The notes under the pieces are model-generated. The model saw only the letters and a list, made by a program, of their open reading frames with translations, was not told the DNA's origin and did not search any database. A DNA stretch of 64,000 bases, taken from the NCBI RefSeq assembly GCF_003597675.1, contig NZ_CP030827.1:3407501-3471500 (forward strand). Reading direction: 5' to 3'. Below are positions 1 to 11,584 of the stretch, one piece after another. Source of the DNA: Neorhizobium sp. NCHU2750 (GTDB lineage: Bacteria > Pseudomonadota > Alphaproteobacteria > Rhizobiales > Rhizobiaceae). The translations under genes and the position numbers were made by a program. Numbering within the stretch: position 1 is the first letter of the stretch; each line of letters opens with the position of its first letter.

Positions 1-369
1 CAATTTTCCCGGCCAAACGGCTGTCGAGATCGCGAGAATGGCACTGCGGATCGGCGACACCTGTGGGAAACACAGGGAGGAGACAGGCCTTGCCCCGACA
101 AATTCACAATCTCATGCTTACCAACACGCCATCGTCCCTCCGCATCGCATGGCAGGGACAGGCATGCCTCGGTCAATGCTGGAGCCTTATAAGAGATGAT
201 AAGAACATCTCCTGTCGGGCTCCTCTTCAAGATACCCCTCTCGTTCCCGCCGGTCGTTTGACTCCGGCGAGCGAAAAGGGCACATCTCTTGCCCGAGCTG
301 CCACAGAGAGAATGGCACCGGAAAAATGGCCTGAAATCGGCCAGATACGGGAAGTGGTACAGATTTGGC
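1..369. other. left-edge stretch with no supported gene
   Basis: I see no convincing gene in these bases. The open frames here lack a plausible ribosome binding site, and none shows a recognisable domain. The stretch presumably carries the promoter and leader of the M23 peptidase gene that follows, but I could not pick out a clear -35/-10 pair. Confidence 0.4.
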
Positions 370-2307
370 ATGATGACGCCACGCAACATGATCCGGTCGC
401 TAGGGAACGAGGCCCCCATCCTTGCGGATGGCCGTCGTGCTCCCGACCGTCGCGAGATTTCGCTGCGCTGGCTGTCCGGCACCTTCCTGACCGGTATCAC
501 CTCGTCCGTATTGATGGGCGTCGCCCTGTTTGCCGCCCTCGACGGTCGTCAGCAGCTGGCAATCCCTGCAGAAGCCTCCGCCTCGGTACCCGCCGATCAC
601 GACAATGAATCCGTCCAGCGCGGCAAGCGGCTGCTTGGCGGCAAGATCGTCGCCGTCCCCACCGATCGCAAGATCATGGAAGTCTCGACCGTCGTCCATG
701 AGGGCAACAAGGAACTGGTGCGCCGGCGCCCCTTCGCCCACGTGAAGATGAACCTGGCGGCAGAACATGTCGCCCCGGAATCCTATCCGAAATTCGACCC
801 CCTGGCGATCTTCGCCTCGAGCGAAGTGCCGCCTCCGCCGGCCAACCGTACCGGCCTGATCTACGGCTCAAATGTCGAATCCGAAGTCAGCCTGCAGACC
901 ATGCCCTTCCCGCTCAAGGGCACGACCTATGCCTATGCCGCGCCGATGACGCTCGAAGAGGTCGAGGAAAACGTCCGCTCCAACGGTTCCGTCCTCACCT
1001 CCGGCGATGCGCAGCTCTCCGCGCTCTATTACGTCGACCCGCAGCGCTTCTCGACACCCGACGATGTCGACCTGACGTCAGGACTGGCGGCGCGCGTGGT
1101 CGAGGAGAACATGTCGGTCTCCACCGCCGAGCAGATCACCCCGCATACGCGCGAATATGCCGACGACATCATTCCGGTGCGCAACCCGGCAACCATCGCC
1201 GATGCGATGAACCAGGTCGGCTATCCGGAAGGCAAGGCGAAGGAGATATCCGGTTATCTTGAGGCCCGTCTCGGCAGCGCCAATGTCCAGCCCGGCGATG
1301 TCATCCGCGTCGGCGTCATCCAGCAGGGTGACATGGCGCTGGTCGTCCGCGCCAGCGTGTATCGCAACGGGCAGCATCTGGCGACCGTCGGCCTTGACGA
1401 CCACGGCCATTTCGTCGACAGCCGCGAACCGCCGATGCTCGACGCCGTGGCCACCGCATTCAGCGATCAACCGCCACAGGCCTTGGCGGGCCGGGATCTG
1501 CCGAGCGTCTATGACGGCATCTATCGCGCTGCCCTCTCCTACGGCATGAGCCCGGAAATGACCGCGCTTCTCATCAAGCTGCTCGCCAGCAATGTCGACC
1601 TTCAGGCTCAGCTGAAACCGACCGATACGATCGAGGCCTTCTTCTCCGTCACCGACGAGAAGGGCAAGGCGTCGAAAGATTCCGAACTTCTCTATGTCAA
1701 CGCCCATTTCGGCGACACGAACACGCGCTTCTACCGGTTCCAGGACGCCGACGACGATAATTCCGTCGACTATTTCGACCAGGATGGCCGCAGTATCCGG
1801 CAGTTCTTGCTGCGCAGCCCGGTTCCGAATGCCCGCATGACCTCCGGTTTCGGTATGCGCAATCACCCGATCCTTGGCCGCGCGCTGATGCATACCGGCA
1901 CCGACTGGGCCGCCCCGCGTGGCACACCGATCATCGCAACCGGCAATGGCGTGGTGGAAAAGGCCGGATGGGATAGCGGCGGTTACGGCAACCAGACGAT
2001 CATCCGCCACGCAAACGGCTATGAATCCTCCTATAACCACCAGAGCGCCATCGCCAAGGGCATCGTTCCCGGCGCCAAAGTGACTCAGGGCCAGGTGATC
2101 GGCTATGTCGGCTCGACTGGCCAGTCGACCGGCGCCCACCTCCATTACGAGCTGATCGTCAACGGCACGCGGGTGGATTCGATGAAGGTCCGGCTTCCGG
2201 GCGGAAAATCCCTGGAAGGCAAGACGCTCGCCCGCTTCGAAGACGAGCGCAAGCGTATCGACGCCCTGCTCAACACACCGGCCTCGGACGAAGTCGCAAG
2301 CCGCTAA
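370..2307 (+). CDS. M23 family metallopeptidase (LytM-type, membrane-anchored)
   Basis: Predicted murein endopeptidase of the M23/LytM family, acting on peptide cross-bridges of peptidoglycan from the periplasmic side. The N-terminal part has a hydrophobic segment around residues 40-60 (LTGITSSVLMGVALFAAL region) that should anchor the protein in the inner membrane. A long low-similarity middle follows, and the M23 domain fills the last ~150 residues. Zinc-ligand motifs are visible: HTGTDWAAP and GAHLHYELIVNG, with a further His in SSYNHQS. I chose the ATG at 370; in-frame ATGs at 373 and 388 are equally possible, and none has a strong Shine-Dalgarno. Some M23 proteins are inactive scaffolds, but this one keeps the HxxxD and HxH motifs. 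The gene stands alone and converges on clpB. Confidence 0.85.
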   Translation: MMTPRNMIRSLGNEAPILADGRRAPDRREISLRWLSGTFLTGITSSVLMGVALFAALDGRQQLAIPAEASASVPADHDNESVQRGKRLLGGKIVAVPTDRKIMEVSTVVHEGNKELVRRRPFAHVKMNLAAEHVAPESYPKFDPLAIFASSEVPPPPANRTGLIYGSNVESEVSLQTMPFPLKGTTYAYAAPMTLEEVEENVRSNGSVLTSGDAQLSALYYVDPQRFSTPDDVDLTSGLAARVVEENMSVSTAEQITPHTREYADDIIPVRNPATIADAMNQVGYPEGKAKEISGYLEARLGSANVQPGDVIRVGVIQQGDMALVVRASVYRNGQHLATVGLDDHGHFVDSREPPMLDAVATAFSDQPPQALAGRDLPSVYDGIYRAALSYGMSPEMTALLIKLLASNVDLQAQLKPTDTIEAFFSVTDEKGKASKDSELLYVNAHFGDTNTRFYRFQDADDDNSVDYFDQDGRSIRQFLLRSPVPNARMTSGFGMRNHPILGRALMHTGTDWAAPRGTPIIATGNGVVEKAGWDSGGYGNQTIIRHANGYESSYNHQSAIAKGIVPGAKVTQGQVIGYVGSTGQSTGAHLHYELIVNGTRVDSMKVRLPGGKSLEGKTLARFEDERKRIDALLNTPASDEVASR

Positions 2308-2346
2308 CGTCTTGGAAGACATCGCCGCAAATACGAGGCGGATATG

Positions 2347-2380
2347 AAAATGGCGGCCCGAAGGCCGCCATCATTGTTTT
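2347..2380. terminator. bidirectional rho-independent terminator between M23 peptidase and clpB
   Basis: A 9-bp perfect stem (ATGGCGGCC at 2350-2358 with GGCCGCCAT at 2363-2371, loop CGAA) lies between the two convergent stop codons. A T-rich tail (ATTGTTTT) follows on the plus side and an A-run (AAAA) precedes it, so it can serve both genes. Confidence 0.7.
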
Positions 2381-2403
2381 CAGGGATTGAGCGATAAGCC
2401 GCA

Positions 2404-5004
<2,601 letters not shown>

Positions 5005-5333
5005 TCCATACCTCCTGTGATCGCCCTGCCCTTAAAGAAGGCACAGACCGACGATTGAGATTGAGCTCCCTTCGTGAGGCAAGCCCCGCCGGATCACCGG
5101 CTCCGATCAAGATATGGGAGTATCATCTTCGGTTTTAAAGAAGCATGTTCAAGCTTTTGCGGCCTGCCGAAAGCGCCGGTCTCCGCACTTTCGAATCGAA
5201 ATTTAATCAGCAAAATGTGATGGCAAGATCAGAAAGACGTGAGCGCCATTTTGTCGCAGGGGGAGTATACCTACATATGTTGTGAAGCCGGTTGGGGCCT
5301 GGCTTCGAAAGACTGTCAACAAGGTAAATCAAA
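5005..5333. other. clpB / small-protein divergent intergenic region
   Basis: These 329 bases separate the divergent clpB and a 59-residue ORF. They contain the AGGAGG ribosome binding site of clpB just right of 5010 and presumably promoters for both genes. A CTTG-containing stretch on the minus strand could be part of a heat-shock promoter, but no good -10 partner is seen. No gene is supported inside. Confidence 0.4.
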
Positions 5334-5513
5334 ATGTCTGAAGACAAGACCTCCCAGCTTATCAGCATGTTCAAGAACCTGATCAAAGACCACGGCCTGC
5401 CGCAGGGCGTCGCCGATATCCGCGATCCCGACTTCCAGGCACTGGCCGAAGCCCATATCGACGAGTTCCATGAAGCTCGTGACGAATGCGAAAGCGACCG
5501 TACACTGTTTTGA
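5334..5513 (+). CDS. small conserved-looking hypothetical protein, 59 aa
   Basis: A short gene starting MSEDKTSQLI and ending ESDRTLF, preceded by AAGGT at a reasonable distance from the ATG. It is acidic, mostly helix-forming, and has no cysteine pairs, signal peptide or membrane segment. I do not recognise a domain. It sits alone between clpB and fbp, reading away from clpB. Its codon use matches the neighbouring chromosomal genes, which is the main reason to accept it as real. Function unknown. Confidence 0.55.
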   Translation: MSEDKTSQLISMFKNLIKDHGLPQGVADIRDPDFQALAEAHIDEFHEARDECESDRTLF

Positions 5514-5627
5514 TTGAAGCACTGCCTGCCAGAGATTTAACCTGGCAGGCCATGTGGTCGGGCTATCGCGCCGGCCTGTCGAACGGGTAGGGAACCTCGC
5601 CCGGTATCGACAAAGGGAACCCCGCCC

Positions 5628-6587
5628 TTAGGCAGGTTCCGCCACCTTCTCCGCATTGTATTCGGCACTGATCTTGGCAATCTCGTTCTTCGAGCCGAAA
5701 ATCACCGGCACGCGCTGATGCAGTCCGGTCGGCACGATGTCGAGGATCGTCGACTTGCCGATGATGGCCGCGCCACCAGCCTGCTCCACCAGAAAACCGA
5801 TCGGATTTGCCTCGTAAAGCAGGCGCAGGCGCCCCCCGGCCGCAGGCTTGTTGCGATCCGCCGGATAGAGGAACACACCGCCGCGGTTGAAGATGCGGTG
5901 CGTATCGGCAACCATAGAACCGACCCAGCGCATATTATGGCCTGTATCGATGGCGTTTTCGACATAGGCCGAAACCACGTCGTCCCAGGAGGAACGCCGC
6001 GCCGCATTGATGGCAAATTCCTTGGCATCCGGCACGATCTTGGCGTCCGCATTGGTCATCACATAGACGCCGTCATCGTTGAGCGTGAAGATCTGCACGC
6101 CCGCGCCGATGGTGATGACAAGGCTCGTCTGCGGCCCGTAAGCCGCATAGGCGGCAACCATCTGGCCGCGACCGCTCTTCAGGATATCGGCAGGCGTCTT
6201 AGCTTCGATCACCGAGAAAATGGTGCCGACGGTGACATTGACATCGAGATTGGACGAACCGTCGAGCGGATCGAAGATCACCGCATATTTGCCGTCGGCA
6301 TGAATGGCGACCTCGGTGTCGAGCTCCTCGGAAACGGCAAACGAAACCGCCGGCGATTTGCGGCAGGCCTCGAGCAGGATCTCGTTCGAAAGGATATCGA
6401 GCGGCTTCTGCGTTTCGCCCTGGACATTGGTATTTTCGGTGGCGCCCGTCAGCCCGTCCAGCGCCGATGTCCTGAGCTTGTCCGAAATCTGCCGTGTGGC
6501 CTCCGCGATATTGCCGAGCACGGTGACGAGATCATCGTCCAGCACGGTACCTTTGCGGCCTTCGAGATAGGTTTCGAACGTCGTCAT
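5628..6587 (-). CDS. fbp: class 1 fructose-1,6-bisphosphatase
   Basis: Hydrolyses fructose 1,6-bisphosphate to fructose 6-phosphate, the committed step of gluconeogenesis (and of the Calvin cycle in autotrophs); cytosolic, Mg-dependent. The metal-site motif VIFDPLDGSSNLDVN and the preceding SEELD are intact, as is the C-terminal substrate region with YEANPIGFLVEQAGGAA. About 319 residues, slightly short of the usual 330-340 but complete. I chose ATG at 6587 (MTTFETYL); a GTG lies directly upstream at 6590. There is no cbb cluster around it, so a gluconeogenic role is more likely than carbon fixation. Confidence 0.94.
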   Translation of the reverse strand: MTTFETYLEGRKGTVLDDDLVTVLGNIAEATRQISDKLRTSALDGLTGATENTNVQGETQKPLDILSNEILLEACRKSPAVSFAVSEELDTEVAIHADGKYAVIFDPLDGSSNLDVNVTVGTIFSVIEAKTPADILKSGRGQMVAAYAAYGPQTSLVITIGAGVQIFTLNDDGVYVMTNADAKIVPDAKEFAINAARRSSWDDVVSAYVENAIDTGHNMRWVGSMVADTHRIFNRGGVFLYPADRNKPAAGGRLRLLYEANPIGFLVEQAGGAAIIGKSTILDIVPTGLHQRVPVIFGSKNEIAKISAEYNAEKVAEPA

Positions 6588-6811
6588 CACATCACTCCCT
6601 GCAGGATAGGCGGAAAATGCGGCTCGGGCCGCCAGGAAACCTATCTAGAGCGGATTTTTGTGTAAGCGCAATGAATTTCCGCACTGCGGTAAGCATCTAT
6701 AATCGTTTGAAAATCTCTTTGTCCGGGCAAGCCGCTCAAATGAGGAGATTCAATCGTTTGAGAACTGGCGTGTTCGCCCTTGCCGCCGCCTGCGGCAAGG
6801 ACGGTCGCCAA

Positions 6812-8098
6812 TCAGATGCCGACCGTCCGCGTTGCCACATGTTCCGCCTTGCCTGCCAGCCAGCCATTGATGGCGGCACCGAGGCCCAGCAGGATAAAGA
6901 CGATTGCCGTCGAGCCGAAGCCCCCCGTCCAGCCATGGATGATGCCCACCACAAGCGGGCCGATTGCGGCCAGCAGATAGCCGACGCATTGCGCCATGCC
7001 GGAAAGATGCGCCGCGACATGCGGATCGGGAGAACGCAGGACGATGACGGTCATGGCAACCGCAATCAGCCCGCCCTGCCCCACACCTTGCAATACCGCC
7101 CAGAACCAGACGGACCACAGCGGCGCGAACAGGAGCCCGAGCAGGGCAATCATGGCAATGGTGCAGAGCACCACATTGATGATCCGCTGATCGCGACCGC
7201 GCACGGCCAGATGCGGCGCGACAAGACACGATCCCGCCTGCACCATGACCGAGACGGACACGATCGCGCCGGCCGTCACCCCATCGATGCCCCTTTCACG
7301 CAGGATCGGAGCGAGCCAACCGAAGACGCAATAGGCGAGTGCGGACTGAAGACCCATGAACAGCGTCACATGCCACGCAAGGCGGTCGCGCCACAGGCCG
7401 ATGACACGAAATCCGGTGCGCCGCGCCGTCTTCGGCATGCTGAGCACCTGCGGCAGGAAGATCAACCCGACGACAAGCGCCGGCACGGCCCAGGCGGCGA
7501 GCGCCATGCCATAGGATCCCGACATCAGCGTTTCCAGCGGAAGCGTGAAGCCGGCGGCACAGGCGGCACCGGCGCAAAGCGCCATCGTGTAGCATCCCGT
7601 CATCAACGCCGCCCTGTCGGCAAAGTCTCTTTTGACGAGACCGGGCAGAAGAACATTGCCGACGGCGATGCAGGCCCCGGCAAGTGCGGTGCCGACAAAC
7701 AGCAGCGGCACGGAGGCAAGTCCCCGCATCGCCGTGCCGAGCGCCAGCAGAGCGATGACGCCAAGCAGAGTCCGCTCCGCCCCGAACCTCTGGGCAAGAC
7801 GCGGCGCCAGGGGCGAGAACGCACCGAGGCAGACGACGGGCAGCGTCGTCAGCAGGCTGGCGCCGAACGAGCCGAGGCCAAGGCCAGTCCGGATTTCCGG
7901 CAGGAGCGCCGATGCGCTGGAAAAGAGCGGACGAAGATTGAAGGCGATCAGCACGAGGCTGACGGCCAGCAGCAACCGGCCACGTGTCGTCGCCAGTTGA
8001 GGCGGTGCCGGCGGAGGCAGGCTATCGGCCTCTGCATCGATCAGTTGCCGGCCGTCGTCGATGACGGCGGCGTCGTCCGTCTGTTCAATTGCTGTCAT
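6812..8098 (-). CDS. MFS transporter, CynX/NimT-like
   Basis: Major facilitator with about 12 predicted membrane helices across 428 residues. The N-terminal tail is cytoplasmic (~45 residues, acidic then proline-rich) before the first helix (LLLAVSLVLIAFNLRPL). The NLRP.FSS pattern in helix 1 and the general layout resemble the CynX/NimT (cyanate or 2-nitroimidazole) branch, but the substrate cannot be read from sequence. Its ATG overlaps the stop codon of the FadR-type regulator upstream by four bases (ATGA at 8095-8098), so the two genes form an operon and the regulator probably responds to the transported compound. Confidence 0.85.
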   Translation of the reverse strand: MTAIEQTDDAAVIDDGRQLIDAEADSLPPPAPPQLATTRGRLLLAVSLVLIAFNLRPLFSSASALLPEIRTGLGLGSFGASLLTTLPVVCLGAFSPLAPRLAQRFGAERTLLGVIALLALGTAMRGLASVPLLFVGTALAGACIAVGNVLLPGLVKRDFADRAALMTGCYTMALCAGAACAAGFTLPLETLMSGSYGMALAAWAVPALVVGLIFLPQVLSMPKTARRTGFRVIGLWRDRLAWHVTLFMGLQSALAYCVFGWLAPILRERGIDGVTAGAIVSVSVMVQAGSCLVAPHLAVRGRDQRIINVVLCTIAMIALLGLLFAPLWSVWFWAVLQGVGQGGLIAVAMTVIVLRSPDPHVAAHLSGMAQCVGYLLAAIGPLVVGIIHGWTGGFGSTAIVFILLGLGAAINGWLAGKAEHVATRTVGI

Positions 8099-8775
8099 TG
8101 GGGCATGTCCTTCAACGCGGCGAGAACCGGCGCCATGAAACGCCGGACCGCCGCATCGGCCGCTTCGGGGCGGCCGGTTTCAATGGCATCGATGATATCC
8201 GCATGGGCCTGCATGTCGGGCTCCGGCACATCGCGATCGATGGTGGCTTCGATTGTTTCACTGATCGAGGCGGAGAAGAAATCGTAGATCTCCACCATGG
8301 CCCGATTTCCGCTGGCTGCGATCACGGCGCGATGAAAGGCAAGATCGCGGGAAACGAAGGCCTCCCTGTTGCCACCGTCGAAATTGCCGCGCTCGGCCAG
8401 CAGCCGGCGCAGATCGGTGATGATGATCGGCGTTTGCCTGAGCGAGGCAAGACGCGCCGCTTCGACATCGAGCGCGCAGCGCGCCTGGAACTGGTCGCGC
8501 AGGCTTGCCCGCCGCGCTGCCGAGAGCAACGGCGCAGTGTCGGTGCGCGACAGGACATAGGTGCCCGAGCCCTGGCGCGCCTCGACGAAACCCTGCGCGG
8601 CCAGCACCCGCACGGCCTCCCGCACGGTCCCCTTGCTGATCGACAGCATGGTGGAAAGCGCCGTCTCGTTCGGCAACTTGGCACCCACGGCCCAGCGCCC
8701 ATCGACGATCTCGCGCCGTATCGCGGCAACCGCCTCGTCGGCCAGACTGGTCTTGCTCAGGTTCATCATCGACAT
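8095..8775 (-). CDS. FadR/GntR-family transcriptional regulator
   Basis: DNA-binding repressor of the FadR subfamily. A winged helix-turn-helix occupies residues ~10-75 (AVAAIRREIVDGRWAVGAKL, then LSTMLSISKGTVREAVRVLAAQG) and an all-helical FCD ligand domain residues ~90-215. FCD domains usually bind small carboxylic acids through a metal site. The start is uncertain: ATGs at 8775, 8769 and 8766 are possible, with a GTG at 8781. The first codons lie inside a 43-bp perfect palindrome (8770-8812), so autorepression of this gene and the co-transcribed MFS gene is likely. Confidence 0.88.
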   Translation of the reverse strand: MSMMNLSKTSLADEAVAAIRREIVDGRWAVGAKLPNETALSTMLSISKGTVREAVRVLAAQGFVEARQGSGTYVLSRTDTAPLLSAARRASLRDQFQARCALDVEAARLASLRQTPIIITDLRRLLAERGNFDGGNREAFVSRDLAFHRAVIAASGNRAMVEIYDFFSASISETIEATIDRDVPEPDMQAHADIIDAIETGRPEAADAAVRRFMAPVLAALKDMPQ

Positions 8776-8812
8776 AATCACAAAGTCATTGGATGACTTT
8801 GTGATTATGTCG
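8770..8812. promoter_or_regulatory. perfect 20-bp inverted repeat, candidate FadR-type operator
   Basis: Arms 8770-8789 and 8793-8812 are exact reverse complements separated by TGG. The core is AATCACAAAGTCAT and its mirror ATGACTTTGTGATT. It spans the start-codon region of the FadR-family gene, so a bound dimer (or pair of dimers) would block transcription or initiation of the regulator-transporter operon. Binding by this particular regulator is inferred. Confidence 0.75.
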
Positions 8813-8904
8813 GCAATTGCCTATTGTCAATATTCCTGCCGCGGCAAGCTTAAGACCGGAACAGAGAGACGTAAGTGCCGTGAACTCCACCCGCCGGCAA
8901 ATGG

Positions 8905-9477
8905 TCAGCCGGTGGAAAGACCCGCCTTCCCGGCCCGAAGCCATTCGATCACGGCTTGCGCATTCTGCTGCGGCGGAAAGACCGGATAGAAGACATGCCT
9001 GATCCGGCCAGCCTCGATGATCATGGTCAGGCGCTTCATAAGCACCAGCCCGCCAGCCTCGAAAGTCGGCAGGCGCAGAGCCGAGGTAAAATGCAGAAGA
9101 TGGTCGGAAAGCAGCGGAAACGGCAGATGCAGCCGCTCGACCGCCTCCATCTGATACTCCGTCGTCTGGGTGGAAAGACCGAAGACCCGATCGACGCCGA
9201 GCTCTCTCAACTCGGCAAAATGATCGCGGAAGGCGCAGGATTGCGGTGTGCAGCCTCGCGCCCCCGGTATCTCGTCCCATCCGGCAAGCGCCTTCCCATC
9301 AGCCGGGCTGGTGCGCGGATAGGCATAGACGACCGCGAGTCCGCCATCACGCAGATCGACCATGGTTCCATCCGTGGCCCGCAACACCACATCCGGCAGT
9401 GCCATGCCGGCAAGATGCAAGGCCGCACCATCGTCTTCCGGCATTTCGGCAACCATCCCGGTCTTGTCTCCGCTCAT
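8905..9477 (-). CDS. peroxiredoxin (AhpC/TSA family)
   Basis: Thioredoxin-fold peroxidase that should reduce hydrogen or alkyl peroxides through cysteine. From the ATG at 9477 (MSGDKTGMV) it is 190 residues. The characteristic stretch is WDEIPGARGCTPQSCAFRDH, where two cysteines four residues apart sit at the start of the active-site helix; upstream is VVYAYPRTSP. This layout is typical of a proteobacterial redoxin subgroup rather than the classic 2-Cys type. The ORF extends ten residues further upstream, but the internal ATG has a purine-rich GGAAG just before it. Monocistronic, convergent with nothing nearby. Confidence 0.8.
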   Translation of the reverse strand: MSGDKTGMVAEMPEDDGAALHLAGMALPDVVLRATDGTMVDLRDGGLAVVYAYPRTSPADGKALAGWDEIPGARGCTPQSCAFRDHFAELRELGVDRVFGLSTQTTEYQMEAVERLHLPFPLLSDHLLHFTSALRLPTFEAGGLVLMKRLTMIIEAGRIRHVFYPVFPPQQNAQAVIEWLRAGKAGLSTG

Positions 9478-9644
9478 ATGCTTCCGCCAAATTCTAGGTC
9501 TGCCCAAATCGCGAAGTTACAGGATTCTTCCTGTGTTTGAAGCCGTTGGCACCGGAACACCCATGCCGGCTTCCGCCCTTCACCCGTTGCGGACACGCGC
9601 CATCAGGCATAGCTACAATGATCTCAGCAGGAAATATCAGAGCG

Positions 9645-10184
9645 ATGGATCTCTACAAGAATACACTCAATATCGCGCAGGATACGAAGAAGATGGCACT
9701 CTGGGCGCTGGCGGGTGCCATTGTCTCCCTGCTTTGCGCAGCCTCCGGCCTGCATCTCATCAAGGGTGCCGCCGCAGGCTGCTTCGATGAATTTCTGCTC
9801 GACTGCGGCGCGCTTTTCTTTGGCGGCTGCACCATCGCGCTGATCTACCGGCTGTACAGCATGGGGGGAGCCAAGCCAGTCGTCACGCTTGGCCCGGAGG
9901 GGTTTTGCGATGTGAGGATTGCGTCAGGCACCATCCCCTGGGCGGCCATTCAGGGCATCTCCACTGCACAGATACGTCGGCAGAAATTTGTCGTGCTGAC
10001 GATCGATCCGGCCATCGAGGCAGGTCTCGGCCTGACCGCGATGACGCGGTGGACGCGCAACGCCAATCGCAGTCTGGGAATAGACGGGCTTTGCGTCGCA
10101 ACTCAGGGCTTGAAGATTGGGCACAAGCAATTGCTGGACAAGCTTGAGGGATACATGGCCGCTCGGGCGAACGAAGCCAGATAG
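9645..10184 (+). CDS. STM3941-like membrane-anchored hypothetical protein
   Basis: Begins MDLYKNTLNIAQDTKK. Two hydrophobic helices (residues ~18-42 and ~50-72) form an N-terminal hairpin. A soluble C-terminal domain of about 100 residues follows, rich in beta strands (PVVTLGPEGFCDVR, TIPWAAIQGISTA). Two helices, a PH-like strand domain and an ending in a short helix resemble the STM3941 family of uncharacterised inner-membrane proteins. I chose ATG 9645 over an upstream ATG at 9618 because the family starts close to the first helix. Function unknown. Confidence 0.65.
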   Translation: MDLYKNTLNIAQDTKKMALWALAGAIVSLLCAASGLHLIKGAAAGCFDEFLLDCGALFFGGCTIALIYRLYSMGGAKPVVTLGPEGFCDVRIASGTIPWAAIQGISTAQIRRQKFVVLTIDPAIEAGLGLTAMTRWTRNANRSLGIDGLCVATQGLKIGHKQLLDKLEGYMAARANEAR

Positions 10185-10278
10185 GTCGCCGGAAATAAAC
10201 CCCGGAAACCCTCGTCGATTACGCAGGCAATCGGTCCGCGCGCGGAAAAAGAGCCGCACGCCACCTCGCGCCTCAAGT

Positions 10279-11274
10279 CTACAGCGCTTTCGTCAGCACC
10301 TCGAATTGCAGGCCCGGCTTTGTCGGGGTGCCGAAGCGTGTGTCGCCGTACGGAAAGGGTTCCGTAATCCCTGTCCGCTGATAGCCTCGCCGTTCATACC
10401 AGGCAAGCAGCGCATCGCGCACGTCAATGACCGTCATCTTGACCGAGCGACCGCCATGCAGGCGAATATAGGCTTCCGCCGAGGACAGCAGGCGACGCCC
10501 CAAACCTGCATTCTGCATGTCCGGGTCGACCGCCAGCGAACCGAGATACCAGACATCGTTGCCGCTTGGCTCGAGCCAGACACAGCCCTTCACCTTGCCC
10601 TCGGGCTTGAACACCATCAGCCGCGCATCCGGCTTGTCGGCCACGTCCTGTGCCAATGTTTCCTCGCTGATCCGGTCGCCGTCGATGAGGCCGACCTCGG
10701 TCGTCCAGGCAGACTGTGAACTGTTGTCGCGATACGCCTGGTTCAACAGCGTGACGACGTGCGGCAGGTCTTCATCCCTTGCCTGTTCTATTTCGAGCAT
10801 AGTGTGATCCTCCGCTCGGTTGCTGAGAGAGCGGTCGGAAAGCCGTCTCTCGATAATATCGATCTGTCTTGAAAAATCGCCGGAAAGACCGGCAGTCAGC
10901 TCGCGCACTACGTTGTCGATCAGGGGCAGGATCGCCTGCTGTCCGCGCTCGACCGCCGTTCTACCGGCAGCCGTGATGATCACGATGGACTGCCGCTTGT
11001 CCGACACGCCCTTGGAGATCTGTACCAGTCCCGCCTTCACCAGCTTGGCCACGCTCTTCGTCATCGCCGGCTGACTGACCTTCATGGCAAGCGCCAGGTC
11101 ACCCACCGTGCGGCCGTCCGGCCCGACCAGCAGGAACAGGACCGGATAGAGCCCGGAAGGCACGGATACGCCGTTATGCCTGGCAAGCGCACTCGCATCG
11201 GCCAGCATCTCTTCAGCCAGCCGTTTCAGGCGACTGCCCAGGAAGGCGTTGGGGTATTGCGCCAGGACATCCAT
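10279..11274 (-). CDS. MarR-family regulator fused to a GNAT N-acetyltransferase
   Basis: One 331-residue frame holding two domains. Residues ~1-148 are a MarR winged helix (VGDLALAMKVSQPAMTKSVA, with the wing KGVSDKRQSIV). Residues ~160-315 are a GNAT acetyltransferase with the acetyl-CoA loop LGSLAVDPDMQNAGLGRRL and the late motif AWYERRGYQRTG. Such fusions are known in bacteria; the acetyl acceptor is unknown. At the junction, the codon for Met159 (10798-10800) is preceded by GGAGG at an 8-base spacing. The GNAT part may therefore also be made separately, or the fusion is recent. A perfect palindrome (11288-11305) lies just before the start codon, suggesting autorepression. Confidence 0.88.
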   Translation of the reverse strand: MDVLAQYPNAFLGSRLKRLAEEMLADASALARHNGVSVPSGLYPVLFLLVGPDGRTVGDLALAMKVSQPAMTKSVAKLVKAGLVQISKGVSDKRQSIVIITAAGRTAVERGQQAILPLIDNVVRELTAGLSGDFSRQIDIIERRLSDRSLSNRAEDHTMLEIEQARDEDLPHVVTLLNQAYRDNSSQSAWTTEVGLIDGDRISEETLAQDVADKPDARLMVFKPEGKVKGCVWLEPSGNDVWYLGSLAVDPDMQNAGLGRRLLSSAEAYIRLHGGRSVKMTVIDVRDALLAWYERRGYQRTGITEPFPYGDTRFGTPTKPGLQFEVLTKAL

Positions 11275-11584
11275 AAGTAAAACCTTTTATATAACCGGTT
11301 ATATAGATAGAGATGCACTTATCAAATATCAACCCAATTCATGACTACCTATCACAAATAATGTTGATCATGCCTTGGGATCGGACGCCCGGCGCGCCGC
11401 AAAACCCGAATGAGACAGGCAACCGGCTACGCTACGATCCATAAAGATCAGTCATTCATGTCGGAGTTCTTGCATCCCATCGCGGCCCCCTTAGGATGCC
11501 GCCATCGGCACCGGCTGATCATGCCCCGCAAGACACAGCCGGACTTCAAGACCGGGCGCTCTGCGCCGCATCGGACAGACGAGA
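11275..11584. other. intergenic region between marR-GNAT and a DUF2867 gene
   Basis: Apart from the palindrome at 11288-11305 I see only AT-rich promoter-like sequence near 11310-11370 and an unremarkable GC-rich leader before the DUF2867 gene. No open frame here looks coding. Confidence 0.35.
11288..11305. promoter_or_regulatory. 18-bp perfect palindrome, candidate MarR operator
   Basis: TATATAACCGGTTATATA reads the same on both strands and lies 14 bases upstream of the MarR-GNAT start codon, in an AT-rich region where the promoter should be. The size and spacing fit a MarR-dimer operator controlling its own gene. Which protein binds is inferred from position. Confidence 0.7.

Noticed and set aside
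1078..2322. 414-codon frame opposite the M23 peptidase
   Set aside because: Antisense shadow; composition and lack of domains do not support a gene.
5040..5180. Possible RpoH heat-shock promoter for clpB
   Set aside because: CTTG boxes are visible on the minus strand but none has a properly spaced, convincing -10 element.
6778..6800. Hairpin CCTTGCCGC/GCGGCAAGG after the MFS gene as terminator
   Set aside because: The stem is good, but no T-run follows on the minus strand, so I left it out as a feature.
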